From an uncultured Phaeodactylibacter sp. (GTDB taxonomy: Bacteria > Bacteroidota > Bacteroidia > Chitinophagales > Saprospiraceae): DNA of 64,000 bases. This document shows, one piece after another, positions 48,048-57,324 of the stretch. A model generated the notes under the pieces. It was not told the origin of the DNA, made no database searches, and saw only the letters and a list, made by a program, of their open reading frames with translations. The number at the start of each line of letters is the position of its first letter. Position 1 is the stretch's first letter. The position numbers were made by a program, and so were the translations under genes. The stretch lies in assembly GCA_913057245.1 (NCBI GenBank), contig CAJXNH010000002.1, positions 1-64,000 on the forward strand, read 5' to 3'.

Positions 48048-49847
48048 TCAGATGGGTTCGAATTGCAGCTTGGCAAGGGTGTTGTAAGCGCCTTCTTCCT
48101 GCTGGGAAAGCTCGGTATGTGTGCCCTGCTCAATGATCTGGCCATTTTCAATAACGAAAATCTGATCCACATCGCGAATTGTAGCCAGTCGGTGTGCGAT
48201 GATGATAGAGGTACGTCCCTCCATCAGCGTGGCGAGGGCATCCTGAACGGCTTTCTCTGATTCGGCATCCAGGCTGGAAGTTGCTTCGTCGAGGAGGAGA
48301 ATAGCCGGGTCTTTGAGAATAGCCCGCGCAATAGCAATACGCTGCCGCTGTCCCCCCGAGAGCTTTACGCCCCGCTCGCCCACCAGGGTGTCCAGCCCTT
48401 CCGGGAAGGTTTGGATGAAATCCCAGGCATTGGCTTTCTTTGCTGCCTCAATGATTGCTTCCTCCGCAGCATTCGGGTTGCCGTAGAGGATGTTCTCCCG
48501 GATGGAGCCCCCGAAGAGGATGACCTCCTGAGGCACGATGGCAATATTACGTCGGTAAGCAGTGGTGTTGAAGGTGGAAATTGACTGCCCGTCCAGCAGG
48601 ATATCGCCTTCATCGATCTTGTAGAAGCGCAGGAGCAATTGTACGATAGTAGACTTTCCGGCCCCGCTCGTCCCTACGAGTGCGACCTTCTGACCGGGCT
48701 CTACTTTTAAGCTTAGATCTTTCAGCACCTCTATATCGGGGCGGGTGGGGTAGCGGAAACGTACATTTTTATACTCAATGTGCCCTTTGACGGGGGCATC
48801 AGGGATTTGGCCTGCATGTTGAATGTCAATTTCCTGGTCTTCCAACAAGATTTCCCGAATGCGCTCGGTCGCCCCAATCGCCCCCAGCAGCTCCGTGTAA
48901 AAGTTCCCAAGACCGGCAATAGAGGCACCAATAATAGCGGTATAGGCTACAAATTCAATGAGGACGCCCACGCTCATAGTCCCATCCTGAACCATCATGG
49001 CTCCCTGCCAGATGATGAAGAAAAGCGCCCCAAACAGAAAAGTAACGATGAAGACAGAAAATAAAGCCCGCCATCGTGCGTACTTCAGTGACATACCCAC
49101 CACTCGGTTGATCCGGTTGCTGTAGCGAACCGACTCAAACAACTCATTGGTGAATGCCTTTACCGCCTGAATGGCCTGCATGGTTTCGTTGAGGATGTTA
49201 TTGGACTCCGCCAGCTCCTCCTGCCGCTCCTTGGAAAGCTTACGGATGAAGCGCCCGAAGAACATCGCACCGATAATAACGACCGGAAAGGTGGCCAGCA
49301 TGATGAGGGAAAGCTGTGGCGCACGGAAAGCAAGAAAAATAATACCTGCCAGCAGGATAATGATCTGACGCAGGAATTCGGCAAGTGTAATGGAAAAAGC
49401 ATTATAGAGTTTCTCGACATCTGCCGTAAGCCGGCTTACCAATTCGCCTACACGAGCGTGCTCAAAAAAGGACATGGGCATGGAAATGAGCTTCTCGTAC
49501 AAGGCCCTTCTTACATCAGCAATCCCCTTCTCACTGACGATGGAAAACAGGTATATCCTAAAATAAGATACTGCGCCCTGCACCACCAGGATAAGTGCCA
49601 GTATCCAGCCCACATCGACGAGGGAATAGGGCATTTCCTTTTCGCCGGAAGCGATATCGACCATTAGCCCGGAAAGGTAGGGGAACACCATGAAGGTGAT
49701 CGAAGAAACAAACAGCAACACCAGCCCAAAACCAAATGCGAAACGGTAAGGGCGGATAAACCTGAAAATTTTAGCGGCAGCGGCCAGCTTTTCCCGGGTG
49801 AGGCGTACTTTGGGCGCATCATCGGCGCCTGACTTGCGTCTGGACAT
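48048..49847 (-). CDS. ABC exporter, fused permease-ATPase (MsbA-like)
   Basis: 599 residues: six membrane helices in the first ~320 residues, then the nucleotide-binding domain. Walker A is VGTSGAGKSTIVQLLL, the Q-loop AIVPQEVILFGGSI, the signature KLSGGQRQRIAIARAI, Walker B ILLLDEATSSLD, and the H-loop IIIAHRLATI. Half-size exporters of this type carry lipids or drugs; the substrate is not deducible. First gene of a leftward core operon ending with the dNK gene. Confidence 0.93.
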   Translation of the reverse strand: MSRRKSGADDAPKVRLTREKLAAAAKIFRFIRPYRFAFGFGLVLLFVSSITFMVFPYLSGLMVDIASGEKEMPYSLVDVGWILALILVVQGAVSYFRIYLFSIVSEKGIADVRRALYEKLISMPMSFFEHARVGELVSRLTADVEKLYNAFSITLAEFLRQIIILLAGIIFLAFRAPQLSLIMLATFPVVIIGAMFFGRFIRKLSKERQEELAESNNILNETMQAIQAVKAFTNELFESVRYSNRINRVVGMSLKYARWRALFSVFIVTFLFGALFFIIWQGAMMVQDGTMSVGVLIEFVAYTAIIGASIAGLGNFYTELLGAIGATERIREILLEDQEIDIQHAGQIPDAPVKGHIEYKNVRFRYPTRPDIEVLKDLSLKVEPGQKVALVGTSGAGKSTIVQLLLRFYKIDEGDILLDGQSISTFNTTAYRRNIAIVPQEVILFGGSIRENILYGNPNAAEEAIIEAAKKANAWDFIQTFPEGLDTLVGERGVKLSGGQRQRIAIARAILKDPAILLLDEATSSLDAESEKAVQDALATLMEGRTSIIIAHRLATIRDVDQIFVIENGQIIEQGTHTELSQQEEGAYNTLAKLQFEPI

Positions 49848-50295
49848 TATTGTGCTTGATTTTTTTGCATTCCACGATCATAAACAAATCGGCTGGCTTT
49901 AAGTTAAAATTATGAAAACATTAATCGGGTAAATGCTTACTTTCACTCAAGCCATTTTTTTAATCCGGGTTATTGTATTGCACTCATACCATTGAAGTAA
50001 CGCCTGCCTTTAATTTTCTACCAATAGTTTTTTTGTTTATGTATCCAGGTGCATTTCTTGTAGGGTGTCAGAAAAAAAATTAGCTTTGTAGTCACTCACA
50101 CACAGGTATGCCGGGCAGTCCAGTGAGACCCACTGGGTGCCTGCCGATATAAAGCGACTCCCTAATTTAAAGTTTCTATTTTTTCATCCGTTCCCCAGCA
50201 ATTGAATGAGAATTAATAGCCAGTCCACGCACTACTTATGTCAAGGACTTTAAGGCTAATTGAATTGGGCCTTCGATTCCCAAATTCCATTAACT
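49848..50295. other. Divergent intergenic region with promoter and structured leader
   Basis: 448 bases between the leftward ABC gene and the rightward outer-membrane gene. It contains an exact Bacteroidota promoter (50058-50088) and a GC-rich hairpin region near 50110-50147 (GGCAGTCCAGTG...CACTGGGTGCC). About 200 bases follow before the ORF. This implies either a long 5' leader or a small RNA. No tRNA fold seen. Confidence 0.5.
50058..50088 (+). promoter_or_regulatory. Bacteroidota-type promoter
   Basis: TTG at 50058-50060 and TAGCTTTG at 50081-50088, a perfect match to TAnnTTTG with a 20-base spacer. The predicted transcript would start near 50095, 200 bases upstream of the outer-membrane protein gene. 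Confidence 0.65.
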
Positions 50296-51147
50296 ATGCA
50301 AAGACAATTTTCGGTCCTTATTTTTTGCTTTTTGATGCATACGACTCTAACTGCCCAGTTCGTAGATATTGGCTTCACTTTCGGCAGTATGTTCTACAGC
50401 GGGGATATATCACCCAGTGATCCGAGAGCGATGATTCAGGAAATGCGCCCGGCAGGCGGTATTTTTTGCAGGCTCTCCTCCAGTAATGTATTCTCCACAC
50501 GGTTTTCCTTCAATTTAGGCAGTGTTCAAGGCGATGACTTTCGGAACAATCGCGAACAAAGGGGGCTGGCTTTCCGTACCAACATTACGGAGTTTTCAGC
50601 AATCGGCGAGTTACATGCCTGGCGCATTCGGCATACCGAATACAGTTTTACTTTTCCATATTTGTACGGTGGCGTAGGGTTATTGCATTTTAATCCCAAG
50701 AGGGAAGTGGACGGGGAGTGGATAGACCTTCAGCCACTGGGTACAGAGGGGCAGGGCATCCCGGGGTATGCGCAAAAGTACAATCTGACTCAGTTCTTTG
50801 CACCCTTTGGAGCGGGGATCAAATTTATCACCCGGAAGTTTACGTTTGGGTTTGAGTTCGGGCCTCGATTTTTGCTGACGGACTACCTGGATGATGTGAC
50901 CGGAGCAGAGGTGAACCATCGTGATATTTTTCTCAACAACGGTCCCCTGGCTGCACAACTGAGCCGGCCTGCCCTGGGGGGGGAGGTAGGTGTGGACCAA
51001 ACTTATCGTCGGGGCGTGACTTCCCGGGACTGGTATTACATGATGAATATTACGGTTTCCTACAACTTCGGAGCCGGGCTCAATAAAATGCTATCTGACC
51101 CGGTGCCTTGCCCAAAATGGTATAAGCGAACCAGCCGAAGACTATAA
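50296..51147 (+). CDS. DUF6089-like outer-membrane beta-barrel protein
   Basis: 283 residues from ATG 50296 (MQRQFSVLIFCFLMHTTLTA = Sec signal peptide). The frame opens 12 codons earlier at 50260, but that start would spoil the signal. Alternating aromatic/hydrophobic strands are typical of a barrel. Shared with the next gene are SLYSGDLSP-type opening (MFYSGDISPSD), RGLAFRTNITEFSAIGELHA, LQPLGTEGQGIPGY and LLTDYLDDVTGAEVN. DUF6089 proteins occur widely in Bacteroidota; function unknown, probably structural or transport. Confidence 0.8.
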   Translation: MQRQFSVLIFCFLMHTTLTAQFVDIGFTFGSMFYSGDISPSDPRAMIQEMRPAGGIFCRLSSSNVFSTRFSFNLGSVQGDDFRNNREQRGLAFRTNITEFSAIGELHAWRIRHTEYSFTFPYLYGGVGLLHFNPKREVDGEWIDLQPLGTEGQGIPGYAQKYNLTQFFAPFGAGIKFITRKFTFGFEFGPRFLLTDYLDDVTGAEVNHRDIFLNNGPLAAQLSRPALGGEVGVDQTYRRGVTSRDWYYMMNITVSYNFGAGLNKMLSDPVPCPKWYKRTSRRL

Positions 51148-51247
51148 TAAAACCCAGTACTTAATAATTATTTTGGATTGGAAAGCGTTTCTTAATCATG
51201 AAGCGTCTATCCTTCAGACTAATACCCTAATTGATCATTAAATCCCA

Positions 51248-52102
51248 ATGAACAGCATTATGACACGCAAGCTTATCCACTTTATTCAACCCCTTTCCCT
51301 ATCTATTTTACTGACCGGACTCCTTGGTTTTGCTGCCCAGGGTCTTCAGGCGCAGGCGCATCTTGGGGTCATGGGAGGCGTTTCCCTGTACAGCGGCGAC
51401 CTTTCTCCAAAAGAATTCGGCGTTTACTTTGGGGAGGTACGTCCCGCATTCGGCGTATTTGCCCGGTTTGAAATGGGGCGTGCTGCTGCATTACGGGTAG
51501 GGATCAACGGAGGTTCTGTGGAAGGCGATGATGCCCGGCATGGCCGTGAGGACCGCGGCTTAGCCTTCCGAAGCCGAATTACTGAGTTTTCTCTTATCGG
51601 GGAGTTGAACCTTTTCAAAATTGGTGCCGCCCGGAACCGTGGCCTGGTCCCTTACCTTTTTGGTGGGGTAGCCGTTTTCCGATTCAATCCGGAGGCGCCC
51701 TTTGACGGAGATTATATTGAACTACAGCCTTTAGGTACGGAAGGGCAGGGGCTGCCCAATTATGAAGACCCCTATCGCCTTACCCAATTCGCAGTGCCAA
51801 TGGGCGTTGGTGTTAAGGTCCTGCTGAGCGATCAACTGACACTTGGACTGGAATTTGGAGGCCGTATGCTCTTCACCGATTATCTTGACGATATGAGTAA
51901 TGCTGAAGTCAACTACTTTGATGTATTGGAAGGCAATGGGGAATTGGCTGCCAGGCTAAGCCGCCCAACCGTGGAAGACCCTACTGCCGGCACGAGCTAC
52001 CGGCGCGGAGGACAATATAACGATTGGTATTATATGGTGGCGTATCTCTTGCCTTTCGAATCGGTGGGCACAACCGGGGCGTACAAAGCGGACGTGGCAT
52101 AG
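51248..52102 (+). CDS. DUF6089-like outer-membrane beta-barrel protein, second copy
   Basis: 284 residues with a signal peptide (ILLTGLLGFAAQGLQAQA, cleavage probably after AQA). It matches the upstream protein in blocks: SLYSGDLSPKEF, DRGLAFRSRITEFSLIGEL, LQPLGTEGQGLPNYEDPYRL, LFTDYLDDMSNAEVNYFDV and NDWYYMVAYLLP at the barrel end. It arose by tandem gene duplication; divergence is high, so the event is old. The intergenic 100 bases lack a clear terminator, so both may share one transcript. Confidence 0.8.
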   Translation: MNSIMTRKLIHFIQPLSLSILLTGLLGFAAQGLQAQAHLGVMGGVSLYSGDLSPKEFGVYFGEVRPAFGVFARFEMGRAAALRVGINGGSVEGDDARHGREDRGLAFRSRITEFSLIGELNLFKIGAARNRGLVPYLFGGVAVFRFNPEAPFDGDYIELQPLGTEGQGLPNYEDPYRLTQFAVPMGVGVKVLLSDQLTLGLEFGGRMLFTDYLDDMSNAEVNYFDVLEGNGELAARLSRPTVEDPTAGTSYRRGGQYNDWYYMVAYLLPFESVGTTGAYKADVA

Positions 52103-52336
52103 GTTGCCCAACCTTCTGAGATTGATAGCGTTCTGAGAGAATCCCTGCTATTTTTTCAGCACCGGTAATAAATTGGGTAAAAAACTATCGTAACAGAATT
52201 GCTGAGAATTCCATTTGCTTAAATTTGTAACGCACAAGGCAGATTGAAAGCCGCCTGTAATGTTTCCGGAATAATTTCCTGCCCGCAAGCCGGGTCAACC
52301 CTTTTAAACTTTGCAAATCCATTTTTAAGGTTTCCA

Positions 52337-52361
52337 TTGTCCGTTTTTAATGTTAACTTTG
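52337..52361 (+). promoter_or_regulatory. Bacteroidota-type promoter
   Basis: TTG at 52337-52339 and TAACTTTG at 52354-52361, 28 bases before the arsC-like start. The -7 box matches TAnnTTTG exactly; the spacer (14 bases) is short, so another upstream TTG may be used. Confidence 0.55.
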
Positions 52362-52388
52362 TGTTAACCAGACATTAAATACACTGCA

Positions 52389-52823
52389 ATGAAAAGGGTA
52401 TTAGTGCTTTGCACTGGCAATTCCTGCCGAAGCCAAATGGCGGAAGGTTATCTTAAGTTTTACGCCGGTGGGAAACTGGATGTTTACAGCGCAGGACTCA
52501 AAGCTCAACACTTAAACCCTTACACCTTACGAGTGATGGAGGAGGACAATATTGACATGAGCGAGCATGTTGCCAAATCCATTGACGACTTCAGCAATCA
52601 GCACTTTGATTACCTGATTACGGTTTGTGATGAAGCTACTGAGGCTAAACTCAAAAATGTCCACTTCGGTAAAAAAATCCACTTCAGTATTCCGGACCCT
52701 GCAGAGGCCACGGGCACAGATCAGGAGGTGGAAGCCGTCTTCCTTAAAGTCCGGGAAACGGTAAAGCGGTATATGCTCAAGTTTCTGGGTAAAACACTTG
52801 CCGAAAATATTGAGGTAGCTTAA
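52389..52823 (+). CDS. ArsC-like low-molecular-weight phosphatase
   Basis: 144 residues. CX5R P-loop C8-TGNSC-R14 in VLCTGNSCRSQMAEGYL, and a late acid loop SIPDPAEATG with the general-acid Asp (~101). Family members are thioredoxin-coupled arsenate reductases or protein-tyrosine phosphatases. Of the extra cysteines used by arsenate reductases, C13 is present, and one more is in ITVCDEATEAK (~81). That fits arsenate reductase somewhat better. No ars operon genes are adjacent. Convergent overlap of 4 bases with the methyltransferase gene. Confidence 0.8.
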   Translation: MKRVLVLCTGNSCRSQMAEGYLKFYAGGKLDVYSAGLKAQHLNPYTLRVMEEDNIDMSEHVAKSIDDFSNQHFDYLITVCDEATEAKLKNVHFGKKIHFSIPDPAEATGTDQEVEAVFLKVRETVKRYMLKFLGKTLAENIEVA

Positions 52824-53623
52824 TCTTCCTTCTCCTGCATGTTCTTTTTGCCAATCCGTGCTAGTATTACGGGCTGATAAAACCCGCTTAATGCTTCTTC
52901 CATGATTTCGATTTCTGTAAATCCGGCTTTATGATAAGCTACAGCTAATTCTGACAGGGACCATGCCCGGTAGGAAACCTGACGTTTCTTCATGTCCCAT
53001 CGTCCGGTATTATCTGTCTTCAAGGTGTAATGTTCTAATTGATACCGGTCAGTACAGGCTTTCCAGGTCCATTCCTGAAAGGTGTATGCTTTTCCGCCAC
53101 CCTTACCGCTGCACCTAACCGGAGTTCCGCCCGGGCGCTCCCGTCGCAGCTCATCGTAGCGGCGCACGGAAGTGATGAAAAGCCCATCTGGGGTTAGGCA
53201 ATCTCTTATGTTGCTAAGTGCAACGTGAAGATCAGCAGTTGTCAAAAAATGTGGTAAGACGTTATCGATAGCCAGGATTACGCTGAAGAGTTGCGGCGTC
53301 CATGCTGCTAAATCCCGGATATCTACTGAGGCTAATGGGAATTGAAGACCCTGTTTTCGGGCTTCTGCCCCAGCGCGCTGAATAGCACTTTGGCTGATAT
53401 CCGTACCCCAAATTTTACGGTGCCCAAGTGAAGCCAACCCTAATATTTGGGTGCCAATACCACAGGCGCAGTCCAGGATCGGTGCGTTGCGCTGAATACC
53501 CTGAGCCTCCAGCCAACCTGCAATCAACCGGGCCTGACGGGCCTGCGCCGCTTCCCAGTCCTGAAAAATCAGGTGGTAGTTACAAGTTATGCTATCGTAA
53601 AAATGTCGGGTAGGGTTTTCCAT
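52820..53623 (-). CDS. Class I SAM-dependent methyltransferase
   Basis: 267 residues. Motif I ILDCACGIGTQILGLA (~49-64), IWGTDISQSAIQRA (motif II), VILAIDNVLPHFL (motif IV-like), and C-terminal LAVAYHKAGFTEIEIMEEAL. A small-molecule methyltransferase of unknown substrate. Shares the intergenic region with hemL, divergently. Confidence 0.82.
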   Translation of the reverse strand: MENPTRHFYDSITCNYHLIFQDWEAAQARQARLIAGWLEAQGIQRNAPILDCACGIGTQILGLASLGHRKIWGTDISQSAIQRAGAEARKQGLQFPLASVDIRDLAAWTPQLFSVILAIDNVLPHFLTTADLHVALSNIRDCLTPDGLFITSVRRYDELRRERPGGTPVRCSGKGGGKAYTFQEWTWKACTDRYQLEHYTLKTDNTGRWDMKKRQVSYRAWSLSELAVAYHKAGFTEIEIMEEALSGFYQPVILARIGKKNMQEKED

Positions 53624-53678
53624 TCAAAGTTTGGTTTGAGTTTACCAGTGGCTGACAACTGCTCTACCTAAGATTCGT

Positions 53679-53686
53679 TACCTTTG
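53679..53686 (+). promoter_or_regulatory. -7 box of the hemL promoter
   Basis: TACCTTTG matches TAnnTTTG exactly, 24 bases before the hemL start. No clear -33 TTG is seen at the usual distance. Confidence 0.5.
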
Positions 53687-53709
53687 ACACAATCAGAAAA
53701 AAAATCGAC

Positions 53710-55026
53710 ATGGATACCATTTCCCTGGAAAACAGGACGCGTTCTGCGGAATTATTCGAGGAAGCCAAAAAATACTTCCCGGGCGGAGTGAACTCTCCCG
53801 TGCGGGCTTTCAAGTCTGTTTATGGTCCGCCTTTGTTCATCAAGGAAGGGCAGGGGTGCCGGATTACCGATGAAGATGACCATACCTACATCGACTTTTG
53901 CTGTTCCTGGGGACCGCTTATTTTAGGGCACAATAATGCTAAAGTACGGGACTTGGTCACGGAGACCGTAGCCAGGGGGACTTCCTTCGGTACGCCCACC
54001 CGACTGGGCAATGAACTGGGGAAACTCATTGTCAATAATAACCGCTATATCGATAAAATCCGTTTTGTCAGTTCGGGTACGGAGGCGGTGATGTCGGCGC
54101 TGCGCCTGGCGCGGGGCATTACCGGGAAAAGCAAAGTCATCAAATTTGAGGGCTGCTACCACGGCCACGTTGATTCCCTGCTCGTTAAGGCAGGATCAGG
54201 GCTGGCTACATTTGGGGAAAGCACTTCTGCGGGCATCCCCAAGGCATTTGCGGAAGAAACCATTGTCCTGCCACTGGATGACCGCAAACTGCTGGACGAG
54301 ACCCTGCAAAAGTACAGCGACGACATCGCCTGCATCATCGTAGAGCCTGTGCCTGCCAACAACGGGCTGTTGCTGCAGGACCCTTCCTTCCTGGAGTGCC
54401 TGCGCCTGAAGTGTTATAAATATGGTGTACTGCTCATTTTTGATGAAGTGATCTCTGGTTTCCGTGTAGGCTTTGAAGGTGCGGCAGGTTACTATGGTAT
54501 TCAGCCGGATATTATCACGTATGGTAAAATCATTGGCGGGGGTATGCCGGTGGGCGCCTATGGGGGGAGCCATGAGGTGATGAGCCACATTTCTCCGGAT
54601 GGCCCTGTTTATCAAGCTGGTACCTTGTCCGCGAATCCAGTGGCGATGGCTGCCGGATATGCCGCATTAAAGCAGTTGCTGGAGCCTGGTTTTTATGAGG
54701 GTCTGGAAGCCAAAACCAAACGATTGGCAGACCGCCTTCAGGCTTTTGCTTTAAAGTATGATTTGCCAATGCACGTGCAGCAGATTGCCTCTATTTTCTG
54801 GCTGGCCTTTACCCGCGACCGGGTGCTGCGCGCAGATCAGATTGACGCGGCGAGTATGGAACACTTCAAGAACCTGCACCGGGAGCTGCTCAAGCGAGGC
54901 GTGTATCTCGGCCCGAGTGGATATGAAGTAGGGTTTGTTTCGGCTGCTCATACCGAGCAAGACCTTGATGAGGCGGCTTCTATTATGGAGGAGTGCCTGC
55001 ATTTGGTTTTTAAAACCTCAAAGTGA
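53710..55026 (+). CDS. hemL: Glutamate-1-semialdehyde 2,1-aminomutase
   Basis: 438 residues, standard length. FPGGVNSPVRAFKSVYGPPL at the N-terminus, FVSSGTEAVMSALRLARG, FEGCYHGHVDSLLVKAGSG, LIFDEVISGFRVG, and the PLP lysine K273 in TYGKIIGGGMPVGAYGG. It converts glutamate-1-semialdehyde to 5-aminolevulinate in the C5 haem pathway. Its stop overlaps the histidine-kinase start. Confidence 0.96.
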   Translation: MDTISLENRTRSAELFEEAKKYFPGGVNSPVRAFKSVYGPPLFIKEGQGCRITDEDDHTYIDFCCSWGPLILGHNNAKVRDLVTETVARGTSFGTPTRLGNELGKLIVNNNRYIDKIRFVSSGTEAVMSALRLARGITGKSKVIKFEGCYHGHVDSLLVKAGSGLATFGESTSAGIPKAFAEETIVLPLDDRKLLDETLQKYSDDIACIIVEPVPANNGLLLQDPSFLECLRLKCYKYGVLLIFDEVISGFRVGFEGAAGYYGIQPDIITYGKIIGGGMPVGAYGGSHEVMSHISPDGPVYQAGTLSANPVAMAAGYAALKQLLEPGFYEGLEAKTKRLADRLQAFALKYDLPMHVQQIASIFWLAFTRDRVLRADQIDAASMEHFKNLHRELLKRGVYLGPSGYEVGFVSAAHTEQDLDEAASIMEECLHLVFKTSK

Positions 55027-56084
55027 TGGAAAACCGGCGGAATGTAAGGTTGCGTTTATTGTCTTACGTGGTCATCGCCTACATGATGATGGCTTTTGCA
55101 TGGTGGTCGGTGCTGCTTTACACCAAAAATAGTGATGCCTTCGCTGCCAAGCGGGACAAAATGCGCCTGATTATGGTCGCTGAAGGAGTGGTCCAGTCCG
55201 AAGAGGCCTTCCTGCAATCAGCGCCTTACCTGGAGCTCAAACAGCAATACACCCGTCAGGAATACATGATTCTGGGAGAAGCCGGCGTCATTATTCTTAC
55301 CTTACTGATCGGGATGTACCTCATCAACCGGGCCTACAACAAAGAGATGGAAGCTGCCCGGCAGCAGCGGAATTTCCTGTTGTCCATTACTCATGAGCTG
55401 AAATCGCCCATCGCGTCTATTCGTTTGGTGCTGGAAACCTTTCAGCGCCGCCGTCTGCCGCCGGAAAAGACCGAGCGGCTCACCCGGAGTGCACTGTTGG
55501 AAACTGAACGCCTCAATGGCTTGGTTAGCGACCTGCTGTTGTCCGCCCGGCTCGAAGCAGCGTACAAGCCTCACGAGGAAGCACTGGACCTGCCGCAGAT
55601 ACTGGAAGATTTGATAGAGACCCTGGATTCCAAATATCCGGACGCCCGCTTTCACTTCGATAAGCGCTCGGCCATCAGCCCTTTCCGTGGCGATCGCACC
55701 GGTATGACCTCGGTGATGCTCAACCTGATGGAAAACGCCGTGAAGTATTCCCCAAAGCCCGCAGATATTGAAGTGAGCCTGGAAGAAACACCGGATGCAT
55801 TGATTCTCCGGTTCGCAGATCAGGGGCACGGGATACCGGATAAAGAAAAACCGCAGGTCTTTGGGAAGTTCTACCGGATCGGGAACGAGGATACGCGCAA
55901 AACAAAAGGTACAGGTTTGGGTTTATACATTGTGCAGCAAATTGTCGCCGCTCATGATGGCCGGATATCCGTAGAGGACAATCAACCGAAGGGAACAGTT
56001 TTTAAGATCGAACTTCCCTCGGAACGGTTAGACAAGCAAGCAGCACAGCGGTCTGCAGAAATGTCAAAAACACAAAGCCAATAA
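55026..56084 (+). CDS. Sensor histidine kinase
   Basis: 352 residues from ATG 55026 (a GTG at 55023 is also in frame). Two membrane helices (~10-30 and ~85-103) flank a short ~55-residue periplasmic segment. There is no HAMP. The H-box SITHELKSPIASIRL has its phospho-accepting His at ~123. The HATPase part has N-box NLMENAVKYSPKP, G1 FADQGHGIPD and G2 TKGTGLGLYIVQQIV. It translates directly into the response regulator 8 bases downstream, so they form a two-component pair. The signal is unknown. Confidence 0.93.
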   Translation: MENRRNVRLRLLSYVVIAYMMMAFAWWSVLLYTKNSDAFAAKRDKMRLIMVAEGVVQSEEAFLQSAPYLELKQQYTRQEYMILGEAGVIILTLLIGMYLINRAYNKEMEAARQQRNFLLSITHELKSPIASIRLVLETFQRRRLPPEKTERLTRSALLETERLNGLVSDLLLSARLEAAYKPHEEALDLPQILEDLIETLDSKYPDARFHFDKRSAISPFRGDRTGMTSVMLNLMENAVKYSPKPADIEVSLEETPDALILRFADQGHGIPDKEKPQVFGKFYRIGNEDTRKTKGTGLGLYIVQQIVAAHDGRISVEDNQPKGTVFKIELPSERLDKQAAQRSAEMSKTQSQ

Positions 56085-56092
56085 AATAGCAT

Positions 56093-56818
56093 ATGCGCAT
56101 ATTACTCGTTGAGGATGAAGAGAATATTCAGGATGTCATTAAGCTCAATCTTGAAATGGAAGAGTATGAAGTCGTTGCCGCGGATAACGGGAAAGACGCT
56201 CTCAAGTACGCCAAAGAGCAGCACTTTGACCTTCTGATCCTTGATGTGATGCTACCGGAAGTGGATGGATTCCAAATCTGCGAACAGGTCCGCCTCACCA
56301 ACCGCGAAGTGCCGATCATATTCCTTACTGCCAAGGATACCGCTCAGGACCGGATTACCGGTCTAAAAAAAGGCGCAGATGATTATCTGACCAAACCTTT
56401 CAACCTGGAGGAATTGCTTTTGCGCGTCAATAACCTGATCAAGCGTACGAGCAAAAGCCCGGATAATACGCCGGAAGAATACGAGTTTGGGGACAACTGG
56501 GTTAATTTCGCCACCTATGAAGCTAAAGGTAATCCGGGGCATTTTACCCTGACCAAGAAGGAGGCAATGTTGCTGAAGCTACTCGTTGACCGCAGGGGGG
56601 AAGTGGTCTCGCGGCAGCAAATTTTGCAGTCAGTATGGGGCTACGATGTGTACCCTTCTACCCGAACAATCGACAATTTTATTCTGTCTTTCCGCAAGTA
56701 TTTTGAAGCAGACCCTAAAAATCCGGAGTACTTCCTTTCTGTACGTGGAGTAGGGTATAAATTTATTAATGATAAGGGAATAGCCCTTCGTTTTACCGGA
56801 GACTGCCTGAGTAGGTGA
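56093..56818 (+). CDS. OmpR/PhoB-family response regulator
   Basis: 241 residues. The receiver domain has the acidic pocket VEDEE, phospho-acceptor D51 in LILDVMLPEVDG, T79 in FLTAKD and K101 in LTKPF. The C-terminal winged helix has LTKKEAMLLKLLVDRRGEVV, VSRQQILQSVWGYDVYPSTR and RGVGYKF. The partner of the upstream kinase. The extra tail after YKFIND (KGIALRFTGDCLSR) is longer than usual. Confidence 0.94.
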   Translation: MRILLVEDEENIQDVIKLNLEMEEYEVVAADNGKDALKYAKEQHFDLLILDVMLPEVDGFQICEQVRLTNREVPIIFLTAKDTAQDRITGLKKGADDYLTKPFNLEELLLRVNNLIKRTSKSPDNTPEEYEFGDNWVNFATYEAKGNPGHFTLTKKEAMLLKLLVDRRGEVVSRQQILQSVWGYDVYPSTRTIDNFILSFRKYFEADPKNPEYFLSVRGVGYKFINDKGIALRFTGDCLSR

Positions 56819-56885
56819 GATTTTGTTTGGCATTTGTTTTGAAATGCAAAATAAATGCGTAATTTATAGCATGAGATAACACCAA

Positions 56886-57317
56886 ATGCTTCATGCTATG
56901 ATGAACGAGCCCATTTCCTCGATTATGACTAAAAAAGTAGTCACTGTCCGCCCGCAGGACACCTTGGAAGTCGTCAAAGACATTCTTTTCTTTAAGCACG
57001 TCCACCACATTCCGGTGGTGGAAGGGCGTGCCCTCGTCGGAATCATCACTTCTTTTGATCTTGTCCGCCTCGGCCGGTGTCAGGACGAGTACAAGCAAGT
57101 CAAGGTTTCAGAAGTAATGACGACTAAGGTAGCCACGCTTGGTCCCAACGATAAAATCGGTGCAGCGGCAGAGGTCTTTTTGGAAAACCTCTTTCATGGT
57201 CTGCCCATTGTCAATGAAGACAGAGATTTAGTTGGCATCATTACCACCCATGATGTGCTGAAGTACGAGTTCCACAAGGAGTACCCCAATCATAAGATTT
57301 ACTGGGAGCCGGTTTGA
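56886..57317 (+). CDS. Two-CBS-domain protein
   Basis: 143 residues; MNEPISSIMTKKVVTVRPQD (from 56901) is an alternative start. Two CBS repeats: MTKKVV...HHIPVVEGRALVGIITSFDL and MTTKVA...HGLPIVNEDRDLVGIITT. Stand-alone CBS pairs bind adenine nucleotides and act as energy sensors. The neighbouring genes give no further clue. Convergent with the EI24-like gene (7 bases apart). Confidence 0.88.
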   Translation: MLHAMMNEPISSIMTKKVVTVRPQDTLEVVKDILFFKHVHHIPVVEGRALVGIITSFDLVRLGRCQDEYKQVKVSEVMTTKVATLGPNDKIGAAAEVFLENLFHGLPIVNEDRDLVGIITTHDVLKYEFHKEYPNHKIYWEPV

Positions 57318-57324
57318 TAGCGGG

